From an uncultured Propionibacteriaceae bacterium (lineage in GTDB: Bacteria > Actinomycetota > Actinomycetes > Propionibacteriales > Propionibacteriaceae), in contig CALIWR010000033.1 in NCBI GenBank assembly GCA_938046585.1, positions 1-42,270 of the forward strand: a stretch of 42,270 nucleotides of DNA. Reading direction: 5' to 3'. The notes under the pieces were generated by a model that was not told the DNA's origin, did no database searches, and saw nothing but the letters and a program-made list of their open reading frames with translations. The position numbers and the translations under genes are program-made. Positions 15,895 through 23,581 of the stretch are shown here, piece by piece; position 1 is the first letter of the stretch, and every line of letters starts with the position of its first letter.

Positions 15895-17222
15895 TGGGTC
15901 ACCTCCGGGGTTGGCAGGTCCAGATCGATCGCCCGGTTCGGTGCCGGAGGCGACCAGGTGCTGGCCCGCTGGAAGGCGACGGCCAGCAGGCAGACCCGCA
16001 GCGGCTCCACCAGCAACCGTTGGATCAGGTCCAGCACCGGGATGAAGGCGCCCCAGAACACGATCGAATTGCCTCCCATCATGACTTTGATCCCGTACTC
16101 GGTAAGACGTTCCCCCAGGGCTAAGGCCGAGTAAACCACCAGGTAGGCGCCCAGGAAGGTCGGCCCGACCCGCAGGATCAGTTTCAGTGACTGCCAGGTG
16201 GGCAGGTATTTGTCGTCGATATCACCGAGGAAGGCGTCCTGGAAGGCGAGCAGGCCGCCACGTAGCCGTGAGGAGGTCCGTAGCCGGTGCGCCACTCGGC
16301 GGGCGCTGCGTCGCTGAGAGCTGCTCAACAGTTGCGGGGTCTCGCGGCGGCGCCACAGGTCCCCGATCGACAGCACCCCGGTACCGATCACCAGGCTGGT
16401 CATGGCCAGCCACAGCACCGGCTCAGCGAAGATCTCCAGCAGGGTCGGCCAGCCGGTGGTCGTGATCCAGTCCCAGGCCTGGGCGACGATCTCGGGCAGG
16501 TCGATCCGTAGCAGCCGGAAGGGAGCCGCGAAGGCGTACCCGGCGTTAGTCAGCCAGGTCATGAACTGGCGGTTGCCCAGCCAATACCAGGCCCGCAGTA
16601 CCAGCCGCATCCCGGCCACCAGCAGTGACAGCATGAAGAAAGCTTCAACGAAGGCTGCGGCCAGCCCCAGCGCCCGGATCCGGGTCCGTTCGTGAATTCG
16701 TTCGATCAGTCGGCGCAGCAGGTACGAGCCGACTACCGCGGCCACCACCACCAGGTATTGGGTGCGGGTACGGGGATCCAGGGTGTTCAGCGTAGTTCCG
16801 CCTACGCCCCCGGCCAGCAGGTAGGAGTTGATCACCACGTCCCGGGTCGCAGATTCCACCACTCCGAAGGAGGCGTAGATCCCGAGGAACGGCAGCAGGG
16901 TCACCGCCAGCAGCTCACCCATCGGCTGTTGCCGGGCCGACTGCGGCTGTGGGAGGGTCTCGTCGACGTCCAGATAGTCACCGGCGATCCGCAGCGAAAT
17001 CACAATCCCCGACAGCAGCACCACAAAGCTGCCGGCGATCAGGAAGATCGCGATCCACGGTTGGACCTGGCTGACGAGGGCCGCCAGTAGCCGTAGCAGC
17101 TGCGACCCCAGGGTCGTCAGCAGCTGGAGGGTGAACAGCATCGGCAGACACGCCCACCAGGTCTTCCCGGTTCCGACCAGGAGGGCCGCGATATGCCCGG
17201 CCCATTGCCTGCCCGCTCGCAT
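15891..17222 (-). CDS. Hypothetical polytopic membrane protein
   Basis: 443 residues with about eight hydrophobic segments, for example LFTLQLLTTLGSQLLRLLAAL, PWIAIFLIAGSFVVLLSGIV and VVVAAVVGSYLLRRLIE. A basic loop (RRRETPQLLSSSQRRSARRVAHRL, near 310) lies on the cytoplasmic side. The family is not recognised and no transporter or enzyme motif is visible. The ATG at 17222 is six bases after TACACT on the minus strand, a leaderless arrangement, so a longer upstream reading frame is discarded. It leads the operon with the two single-pass proteins and lies between dciA and gyrB, where most actinobacteria have no such genes. Confidence 0.7.
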   Translation of the reverse strand: MRAGRQWAGHIAALLVGTGKTWWACLPMLFTLQLLTTLGSQLLRLLAALVSQVQPWIAIFLIAGSFVVLLSGIVISLRIAGDYLDVDETLPQPQSARQQPMGELLAVTLLPFLGIYASFGVVESATRDVVINSYLLAGGVGGTTLNTLDPRTRTQYLVVVAAVVGSYLLRRLIERIHERTRIRALGLAAAFVEAFFMLSLLVAGMRLVLRAWYWLGNRQFMTWLTNAGYAFAAPFRLLRIDLPEIVAQAWDWITTTGWPTLLEIFAEPVLWLAMTSLVIGTGVLSIGDLWRRRETPQLLSSSQRRSARRVAHRLRTSSRLRGGLLAFQDAFLGDIDDKYLPTWQSLKLILRVGPTFLGAYLVVYSALALGERLTEYGIKVMMGGNSIVFWGAFIPVLDLIQRLLVEPLRVCLLAVAFQRASTWSPPAPNRAIDLDLPTPEVTQ

Positions 17223-17248
17223 GCTCGCAGTGTAAGGCGTGGTGTGGG

Positions 17249-17432
17249 CGCACAGCTGCGGGCATAACGCCGGGCAGGGGACCAACCCAGCCCGCAGAGA
17301 GAAGATGGGCCCGCAGGTGTGCTCCTCATGCTGGGATTCCAGAAGATGAGATTGGGTGACAGGTGCGGGCACAACACCGGTCAGGGGCCCGGATCAGGCT
17401 CATGGGTGGCAATAGGCCCGCAGGTGTGCCTT
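17249..17432. repeat. Two degenerate tandem units (107 bp) with internal inverted pairs
   Basis: GCGGGCATAAC at 17258 recurs as GCGGGCACAAC at 17365, and GGCCCGCAGGTGTGC at 17308 recurs at 17415, both at an offset of 107 bp. Within each unit the second motif is roughly the reverse complement of the first, about 58 bp away. The motifs resemble the 25-bp repeat of the array at 37861-38450. The region 17223-17462 contains no gene. Confidence 0.7.
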
Positions 17433-17462
17433 CGACTCGGGTGCCGGTTTCGTGATCTGGTC

Positions 17463-18017
17463 TCAGCCCCAGGTGTCGCGAGGGCCATCGCCTTTGATTC
17501 GGAACCTTCCGGTACGACGTTGGGGTGCCTCGGGACCGCAGAAGTCGATCCGGGCGATAGCGCCGTCTCCGACTGCGGCGTTCACTCTGGCCAAGATCTG
17601 GGCTGCCAGGTGCCGCAGCTGAACTGCCCAGGCAGTGGTGTCGGTGCGTACCGTGAGCACCCCGGATTCAAAGGCCTCGGGGGTGGAATGCCGGGCCACG
17701 TCGTCACCGACTACCTGCGACCAGCGGCCGGCGACAAGGTGGACGTTGACCTCCACCTGCCAGCCGTTGGCTTCGATCAGGTGGTGTAACAGGTCGCCGG
17801 CACGTTTCGGGTCGCGTGGATCGTCCCCGGATCCCGACCAGGTGGGCTGGCGCCGGGATGGTCGGGGTCGGCGGCGTGTGCCGCGCGCCATCCGGGCGAC
17901 CCGGCTGGCCAGGTCGGTCCCGGTCGGGTCGTGGTCGCAGACCAGCGGGTCGACCGGATCAGGCTGGTCGGGACTGGTGGTCGGGTCCGGGTCCGGGACA
18001 AGGTCGGGACCGGTCAT
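17463..18017 (-). CDS. dciA: DciA-family (DUF721) helicase-loading protein
   Basis: 184 residues. DUF721/DciA proteins are the common bacterial replicative-helicase operators, needed to load DnaB. The N-terminal ~70 residues are Pro/Asp- and then Arg-rich and disordered in appearance. The conserved domain runs from about 75 to 165 and includes W...VVGDDVARHSTPEAFESGVLTVRTDTTAWAVQLRHLAAQILARVN (described in part). Its place directly after recF (ATGA overlap at 18014-18017) is the standard actinobacterial position, which supports the call. Confidence 0.85.
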   Translation of the reverse strand: MTGPDLVPDPDPTTSPDQPDPVDPLVCDHDPTGTDLASRVARMARGTRRRPRPSRRQPTWSGSGDDPRDPKRAGDLLHHLIEANGWQVEVNVHLVAGRWSQVVGDDVARHSTPEAFESGVLTVRTDTTAWAVQLRHLAAQILARVNAAVGDGAIARIDFCGPEAPQRRTGRFRIKGDGPRDTWG

Positions 18018-19195
18018 GGTTCGGCCCCGGCATCGGGTCCGGGGTCGCTGTCGGCGGCCGGGTCGGGTTCCCGTACGGACCCGTCGGCGACGGTCAGGTA
18101 CCGGCCGCCGAGTTCGGCGGGTACGTCTTCGGCGACGGCCGCGGTGATCAGGACCTGTTGGGCTTCGGTGATGCCGCCGGCCAGGCGCTGGCGGCGGGTT
18201 TGGTCTAGTTCGGCGAAGACATCGTCGAGGACCAGCACCGGTTCGATCCCGTCGTCGCGCAGCAGGTGGTACGAAGCGAGCCGTAGCGCCAGCGCCAGCG
18301 ACCAGGATTCGCCATGGCTGGCGTAGCCCTTGGCCGGCAGTTCACCCAAGGCCAGGTGTAGGTCGTCGCGGTGCGGGCCGACCAGGCTGACCCCGCGAGC
18401 GATTTCTTCACTGCGGCGCTGCCGCATCCGCTCCCACAGCACCTGCGCGGTCTCGTCTCTGGTCAGTTCCGGTGCCACAGCCGAGGTGGAGTGGTAGGTG
18501 GCGCTGGCCCGGTGCTGCACCGGCGCGATCGCGGCGTACCGCTGTTCCAGGTACGTGGCGAGCTCAGCCAATGTCTGCAGCCGGGCACAGACCAGTTCCG
18601 AGCCCAGCAGCGCAAGGTGGTCGTTCCACGCGTCCAGGGTGGTGTCGGCGTCGGCGCTGACTGGCCGCGGCGACCGGCCGCTGAGGGATTTCAACAGGGC
18701 ATTGCGTTGTTTCAGGACCCGTTCATAGTCGGCCCGGACCCCGGCGAGGCGGGGCCAACGGGCCACCAGCAGGTCGTCGAGGAAACGCCGCCGCTGCGCC
18801 GGATCAGCTTTCACGATCGCCAGGTCCTCGGGGGAGAACAGCACCACTACCAATGCTCCGAGCAGATCCCGTGGCCGTTTCAGCGGTGCCCGGTTGAGTC
18901 GGGCCCGGTTCGCCCGGCCTGGGTTGATCTCGAGGTCCAGGCTCAACGCCCGCGGGTCGTCTAGCCCGGCCTGGACCCGGGCCGAGACCGTCGCCCGTTC
19001 GGCCCCGGCCCGTACGAGTGGTGCATCCGAGGAGACCCGGTGCGATCCCAGCGTGGCCAGGTAATCGATTGCTTCGACTAGGTTGGTTTTGCCGTGGCCG
19101 TTGTGGCCGACGAAGACCGTTACCCCGGGCCGCAGTTCCACTGACAGCTGCTGGTAGCAGCGGAAATCGGTGAGCTGGAGGTGCGTCACGTACAT
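18014..19195 (-). CDS. recF: DNA replication and repair protein RecF
   Basis: 393 residues. SMC-like ATPase that helps load RecA at gaps. The N-terminal LQLTDFRCY leads into a Walker A GHNGHGKTN (residues 30-38) and EAIDYLATLGSHR. A signature-like SWSLALALRLASYHLL and Walker B VLVLDDVFAELDQTRRQRL lie near 290-330. The acidic Pro/Asp-rich C-terminus (DPAADSDPGPDAGAEP) is an extension. The start has AAGGAGG four bases upstream. It lies 34 bp after dnaN; the gnd gene found between dnaN and recF in some actinobacteria is absent. Confidence 0.97.
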   Translation of the reverse strand: MYVTHLQLTDFRCYQQLSVELRPGVTVFVGHNGHGKTNLVEAIDYLATLGSHRVSSDAPLVRAGAERATVSARVQAGLDDPRALSLDLEINPGRANRARLNRAPLKRPRDLLGALVVVLFSPEDLAIVKADPAQRRRFLDDLLVARWPRLAGVRADYERVLKQRNALLKSLSGRSPRPVSADADTTLDAWNDHLALLGSELVCARLQTLAELATYLEQRYAAIAPVQHRASATYHSTSAVAPELTRDETAQVLWERMRQRRSEEIARGVSLVGPHRDDLHLALGELPAKGYASHGESWSLALALRLASYHLLRDDGIEPVLVLDDVFAELDQTRRQRLAGGITEAQQVLITAAVAEDVPAELGGRYLTVADGSVREPDPAADSDPGPDAGAEP

Positions 19196-19229
19196 GCGTC
19201 CTCCTTGCCCGGCCGGTACCGGCGGCGCG

Positions 19230-20390
19230 TCAGTTCGGCAGCCGCATCAGCATGATCACATGCCGGTAGTCGGTCGCCGGGTCGGCGTCCAGCTCTTCCA
19301 AGCCGGTCACCAGGCAGGGTTTACCAGGGGCGGTGAAGGAAAAGTGCACGTACGGCGAGTCGACCGCGGTCAACGCGTCGGACAGGTAGTGGGGGTTGAA
19401 CCCGGCAGCGGTGATCGCCGGCTCAGCCGATTCGTTCTCCACGACTGCGGTAACCGCCTCGGAGGCCTGTGCCTGGTCGCCAGTCGCAGCTTCCAGGGTG
19501 ATCGAGGCTTCGTCGATGATCATCCGTAGTGAGGTGTTGCGTTCGGCGACTAACCCGACCCGTTTTACGGCGGCGATCAGGTCCTGGGTGCTGACCCGGA
19601 TCGCCAGGGCCGCGGTGATGTCCATCAGGTGCCGGACCCGGGGAAATTCTCCGTCCAGGAGCCGGGTGGTGATCTGGCGGCTACCGCCGGGCCCGTCGCC
19701 TTCAAGACCGATCAGGCCTTCCCCGGAAGTCGCCGCCGACAGGCTGATCGTGACCGTGTCCCCGGAGATCATTGACTTGGCGGCGTCGGCGAGGACCCGG
19801 GCCGGGACTAGGGCCGAGCCGCTGGCGTTGGTCGCGGTGGGATTCCAGTCGAGTTCTTTGAGCGCCATCCGGTATCGGTCGGTCGCCAGCAGGTCCAGCC
19901 GGTCCTCGGTGATCTCTAGCCGGACTCCGGTGAAGACCGGCAGCAGCTCGTCACGGCCGGCTGCCACGACCACCTGCTGTACCGCCTTGGCGAAGTCGCC
20001 GGCCCGTACGGTGCCGGTGGCTTCGGGCATCACCGGCAGCTCCGGGTAGTCGGAGACCGGCAGGGTCTGCAGGGTGAACCGGGCCGAACCGCAAACCAGT
20101 TCCATATGGGATTCACTAGCGGTCAAGACGACCGGTTTGTTGGGCAGGGAGCGTGAGATGTCAGCCAGCAGGCGGCCTGAGACCAGGGCCACACCGTCCT
20201 CGCTGACCTCGGCGGCGACGCTGATCCGGGCACTGGTCTCGTAGTCGAAGCTGGAGAACACCACCGACCGGGCGTCCGCGCGGATCAGCAGGCCGGCAAG
20301 GATCGGCACGCTCGGACGCGTGGGCAGGCTACGGGCCGCCCACTGCACCGCCTCAGCGAGGACATCCCTGTCGAGTCGGATCTTCACCAT
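19230..20390 (-). CDS. dnaN: DNA polymerase III sliding clamp (beta subunit)
   Basis: About 386 residues in three repeated clamp domains. Forms the ring that tethers polymerase III to DNA. Typical sequences are RDVLAEAVQWAARSLPTRPSVPILAGLLI, SFDYETSARI, a middle stretch VVVAAGRDELLPVFTGVRLE-LLATDRYRMALKEL, and the C-terminal PVTGLEELDADPATDYRHVIMLMRLPN. The start is ambiguous: GAGAGG is followed by GTG ATG GTG, and spacing alone favours the third codon (GTG at 20387). Transcribed away from oriC, on the leading strand. Confidence 0.98.
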   Translation of the reverse strand: MVKIRLDRDVLAEAVQWAARSLPTRPSVPILAGLLIRADARSVVFSSFDYETSARISVAAEVSEDGVALVSGRLLADISRSLPNKPVVLTASESHMELVCGSARFTLQTLPVSDYPELPVMPEATGTVRAGDFAKAVQQVVVAAGRDELLPVFTGVRLEITEDRLDLLATDRYRMALKELDWNPTATNASGSALVPARVLADAAKSMISGDTVTISLSAATSGEGLIGLEGDGPGGSRQITTRLLDGEFPRVRHLMDITAALAIRVSTQDLIAAVKRVGLVAERNTSLRMIIDEASITLEAATGDQAQASEAVTAVVENESAEPAITAAGFNPHYLSDALTAVDSPYVHFSFTAPGKPCLVTGLEELDADPATDYRHVIMLMRLPN

Positions 20391-20893
20391 CACCCCTCTC
20401 GTTGGTGGCGATCATAGTGCGTTCTGGCCGGTTCACCGGGCCTGACCGGCGGGCACCCGGTCGACCTGAAACTATCCACACTTATCCACAGGCTGCTGTG
20501 GACAGGCGGTGGGTTGACCCAGGTGGCCTTGGGATAAGTCCGCAAGGGCATCATCTGTCCCCAGATCATCCCCAGACAGCTCCCGAGATCTCCACAGGGA
20601 CGACACGCCTGTAATTCCGGTCCGACTAGGGCAGACACCGGTTATCCACAGTATCCACAGCCCCTATGATGATGACGAAGGAGAGAACTGGTGAGACTTC
20701 ATTTGAAGTAGGCAGCGGCTCGATCTGGGGATAACCGTGCTGAGGGGTAGCGTCGGTGCTAATCCCCAGGTGGCTGGAGACCGGTGAACCATGGCTCCCA
20801 GCTGCACAGCTACGGGTCAACCGAAGCCCCTGGGTCGAAGTTCTGAGGCTTCGGCAGCTGGTCTGCCCGCAGTTCTGCACCTGAGAGGTACGC
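20391..20893. other. oriC: Replication origin (oriC) with DnaA-box cluster
   Basis: The dnaA-dnaN intergenic region, the usual actinobacterial oriC site. Perfect TTATCCACA boxes lie at 20482-20490 and 20642-20650. Near-boxes are CTATCCACA 20472-20480 and GTATCCACA 20651-20659. On the other strand are CTGTCCACA (20497-20505), TTATCCCAA (20529-20537) and TTATCCCCA (20726-20734). Two close pairs of same-strand boxes stand out. No strikingly AT-rich unwinding element is seen. No protein gene is supported here. Confidence 0.85.
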
Positions 20894-21023
20894 GGAGCAC
20901 CCCGAACTGGGCGACGAGAGACGACCAGCCCGGCTACGACCCCAGGAATCTTCTCGTCGGTGAGGAGGAAGGCGGGGGTGTTAGCTCCGCGGCCCGCCCG
21001 AGCGAAGGCGAGGGCAATCAGAC
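20894..21023 (+). repeat. Composite intergenic repeat, copy B, abutting dnaA
   Basis: Begins GGAGCACCCCGAACTGGGCG and runs through the TTCTCGTCGGTGAGGAGGAAG, G-run and CGGCCCGCC blocks to GCGAGGGCAATCAGACC. It matches copies D and E near 38.5 kb along its length. The dnaA stop codon (TCA on this strand, 21018-21020) is within the last bases of the repeat. Confidence 0.88.
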
Positions 21024-22400
21024 CCGCCGCTGGGCGACCTGCTTCACCCGGTTGGTGATCTCGTTTACCTTGGTTAGGGCGTCACGGTCGCGGTAGATCA
21101 GCTCCTTGATCTTGCGGTTGGCGTGCATCACGGTGGTGTGGTCACGCCCGCCGAAGGCCTGACCGATTTTGGGCAGGCTGGACTCGGTGTGTTCGCGTGA
21201 CAGGTACATGGCGATCTGGCGGGCGAAGGCCACGCTCTGGGCCCGGCCGGGACCGGTTAGCTCGTCGACGGTGAGGTCGAAGTAGACCGCGGTCTCGTGG
21301 ATGATCATGCTGATCGTGATCGGCTGTTCGCTGCCCTGGGCGACGATGTCCTTGAGGACCGCCGTGGCCAGGTTCAGGTCGACGGTCTGCTGGTTCAGCG
21401 AGGCGTACGCGGTGACCCGGATCAGCGCCCCCTCCAGTTCCCGGATGTTCGTCGAGATCTTGGAGGCGATGAACTCGAGTACGTCGTTGGGGACGGTCAG
21501 CCCGTCCGTGGTCGCCTTCTTGCGCAGGATCGCGCTGCGGGTCTCCGGGTCCGGTGGGTGGACGTCGGTCAGCAGCCCCCACTCGAAACGGCTGCGTAAC
21601 CGCGGCTCTAGCGCCTCCAGGTGCTTGGGTGGCCGGTCGCAGGTCATCACGATCTGCTTCTGCAGGTTGTGCAGGTGGTTGAAGGTGTGGAAGAACTCCT
21701 CCTGGGTCTGGATCTTCTTCTCCAGGAACTGGATGTCGTCGATCAGGAGCACGTCCACGTCACGGTACATCCGTCGGAACTGGGCGGTACGGGAGTCGGC
21801 GATCGCGTTGATGAAGTCGTTGGTCATCTCTTCGGTGGAGACGTACTTCACCCGCAGATGCTCGTGGTACGTGTGGACGTAGTGCCCCAGTGCGTGCAGC
21901 AGGTGGGTCTTGCCTAGTCCAGACGGGCCGTAGATGACGAGCGGGTTGTACGACTTGCCGGGTGCCTCGGCGACGGCGACGGCGGCGGCGTGGGCGAACC
22001 GGTTTGAGGGTCCGATGACGAAGGTCTCGAGGGTGTAGCGGGGGTTTAACCGTTCATGGTCGCCGCGGGAACGTGCCCCTCGACCGGCAGATGTCTCGGC
22101 TGAATCGTCCTCGGGCGGAGGCGGCGGCAGTTCAGGTTGATCCGGCGGAGCGATGGTGACTGCGATCCGGACCTGCCTGCCCACTTCGTCGCTGAGGACC
22201 TCCTCGATCCGGCTGCGGAGCCGGTTCTCCATCCGTTCCCGGGTGAACTCGTCTGGGGCGGAGACCATCACGGTGGAGCCGTGGAGCATCAGCGCGCGGC
22301 ATCGGGCCAGCAGCGCCCGGGTCGGCGGGTCGAGCCGTTCCACAACATTTGTCCACAACTGGTCGACCCGGGGGGCAGCCTCGGTGGATGTCTCCTCCAT
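21018..22400 (-). CDS. dnaA: Chromosomal replication initiator protein DnaA
   Basis: 460 residues. ATP-dependent initiator that binds DnaA boxes and opens oriC. Domain I is near the N-terminus (VDQLWTNVVERLD). A proline/acid-rich linker (about 100-130) precedes the AAA+ domain: NRFAHAAAVAVAEAPGKSYNPL, Walker A GPSGLGKTH, Walker B LLIDDIQFL, and sensor-like LEPRLRSRFEWGL. Domain IV ends with the DnaA-box recognition signature FGGRDHTTVMHANRKI. The start at 22400 has GGGAGG seven bases upstream; a longer frame from 22490 lacks support. The stop codon lies in a composite repeat. Confidence 0.98.
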   Translation of the reverse strand: MEETSTEAAPRVDQLWTNVVERLDPPTRALLARCRALMLHGSTVMVSAPDEFTRERMENRLRSRIEEVLSDEVGRQVRIAVTIAPPDQPELPPPPPEDDSAETSAGRGARSRGDHERLNPRYTLETFVIGPSNRFAHAAAVAVAEAPGKSYNPLVIYGPSGLGKTHLLHALGHYVHTYHEHLRVKYVSTEEMTNDFINAIADSRTAQFRRMYRDVDVLLIDDIQFLEKKIQTQEEFFHTFNHLHNLQKQIVMTCDRPPKHLEALEPRLRSRFEWGLLTDVHPPDPETRSAILRKKATTDGLTVPNDVLEFIASKISTNIRELEGALIRVTAYASLNQQTVDLNLATAVLKDIVAQGSEQPITISMIIHETAVYFDLTVDELTGPGRAQSVAFARQIAMYLSREHTESSLPKIGQAFGGRDHTTVMHANRKIKELIYRDRDALTKVNEITNRVKQVAQRRV

Positions 22401-22741
22401 CAGGCATCCTCCCTTGTCACAGAGCCCTCTATCCCGATTCCCTGGCGATTGTAGAGGCCGGTTCGTCGGACTTTTCCACGAACCATCCACACCCTGGGTA
22501 TAACATCCGGGTGTTCCTCGGCCGGTCCACGGGGGAGACCGGCACTGAACCTACGACGGCATCCAGACCGATGCAAACCGGTCGGCGCGTCCCTGCCGCA
22601 GCATCGGCGTGTCGGCTTGTGTGGCGTCACCATTTGCCCACGCCGGGGCCTTCCCGTATCGTGGCTTGGTCGCTGGCGTCAGCGATTACGACCTGAAGCG
22701 CCGACGCGCTCACCGAAGATCTCGAACGACTGGGGAGTCCC
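22401..22741. promoter_or_regulatory. Divergent promoter region dnaA / rpmH
   Basis: For dnaA (minus strand), TACAAT at 22448-22453 is a likely -10; no good -35 is seen. A DnaA-box-like CCATCCACA lies at 22483-22491, compatible with autoregulation. For rpmH (plus strand), TTGCCC 22634-22639 and TATCGT 22657-22662 are spaced by 17 bp. GGGGAG lies four bases before the rpmH start. No gene is supported. Confidence 0.5.
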
Positions 22742-22879
22742 ATGAGCAAGCGCACGTTCCAGCCGAGCAACCGGCGTCGTAGCCGTACGCACGGCTTCCG
22801 GACCCGGATGCGGACTCGCGCCGGTCGGGCCATCCTCGCCGCGCGGCGCCGCAAGGGCCGTGTCGAACTGTCGGCTTGA
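22742..22879 (+). CDS. rpmH: 50S ribosomal protein L34
   Basis: 45 residues, very basic: MSKRTFQPSNRRRSRTHGFR at the start, then RMRTRAGRAILAARRRKGR. This is the standard L34 sequence and length. First gene of the rightward cluster, divergent from dnaA, with GGGGAG upstream. Confidence 0.98.
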   Translation: MSKRTFQPSNRRRSRTHGFRTRMRTRAGRAILAARRRKGRVELSA

Positions 22880-22889
22880 CCGGCCTTCG

Positions 22890-23219
22890 ATGCTGCCGGC
22901 CTCGGCACGACTGCGGTCGTCGGCGCAGTTTCGACTGGTGACCCGGGCCGGGCGCCGGGCCGGCCGGCGGACCGTGGTAGTCCACATCCTGGCTCGCGAT
23001 GCCGGTGCGTCGCGGGCCGGTTTTGTGGTTCCTAAGACGGTCGGTCCGGCTGTCCGGCGTAACCGCACTAAGCGTCGGTTGCGGCATCTGATCCGGGACC
23101 GGTTGGAGCAGCTGCCTGGTTCGTACGACGTGGTGGTCCGGGCCCTGCCGGCGGCCGGGACTGAACCGGGACGTTTGGCCGACGACCTGGACTCGGCCTG
23201 GGCGGCGGTGTTGCGGTGA
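22890..23219 (+). CDS. rnpA: Ribonuclease P protein component
   Basis: 109 residues. Protein cofactor of RNase P, which trims tRNA 5' ends. Family marks are ARLRSSAQFRLVTRAGRRAG and the basic RNR-like helix PAVRRNRTKRRLRHLIRDRL (residues about 59-78). GFVVPKTVG precedes it. The ATG at 22890, 10 bp after rpmH, gives the usual length although it has no clear Shine-Dalgarno sequence. The stop overlaps the yidD start (GTGA). Confidence 0.95.
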   Translation: MLPASARLRSSAQFRLVTRAGRRAGRRTVVVHILARDAGASRAGFVVPKTVGPAVRRNRTKRRLRHLIRDRLEQLPGSYDVVVRALPAAGTEPGRLADDLDSAWAAVLR

Positions 23220-23581
23220 CCTGGCTGCTGATTGGTTTTGTGAGACTGTGGCGGCGGTTTATCTCGCCGCTGTATGGGAATGTTTGCAAGTACCACCCGT
23301 CGTGTTCTGCGTACGGGCTACGCGCCCTGCAGGTGCATGGGGCGATCCGGGGTAGCTGGCTGATCGTCTGTCGGATCGGGCGGTGTAATCCCTGGTCTTT
23401 GGGTGGCTATGACCCGGTGCCGGGGACGGTGGAGGCGGCCGAGTGGGAGGCCGAGAAGGCGGCTGTGGCAGCCGAGGACAGACTGGCAGCGGCGCAGTTC
23501 GCGTCGGGGAGCGATGTGGCTCCATCAGTACCGGCCGTGGATGCGGCCCATGACGGAGGTGGCACATGTTGCTCCCGCTGA
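23216..23581 (+). CDS. yidD: Membrane protein insertion efficiency factor YidD
   Basis: 121 residues. The conserved core is complete: FISPLYGNVCKYHPSCSAYGLRA, VHGAIRGSWLIVCRIGRCNPWSLGGYDPVP (in two blocks), with the three family cysteines. An N-terminal hydrophobic helix anchors it. After the core (about residue 70) is a poorly conserved Ala/Glu-rich tail. GTG start overlapping rnpA; its end overlaps the yidC start by 16 bp. Confidence 0.95.
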   Translation: MTWLLIGFVRLWRRFISPLYGNVCKYHPSCSAYGLRALQVHGAIRGSWLIVCRIGRCNPWSLGGYDPVPGTVEAAEWEAEKAAVAAEDRLAAAQFASGSDVAPSVPAVDAAHDGGGTCCSR

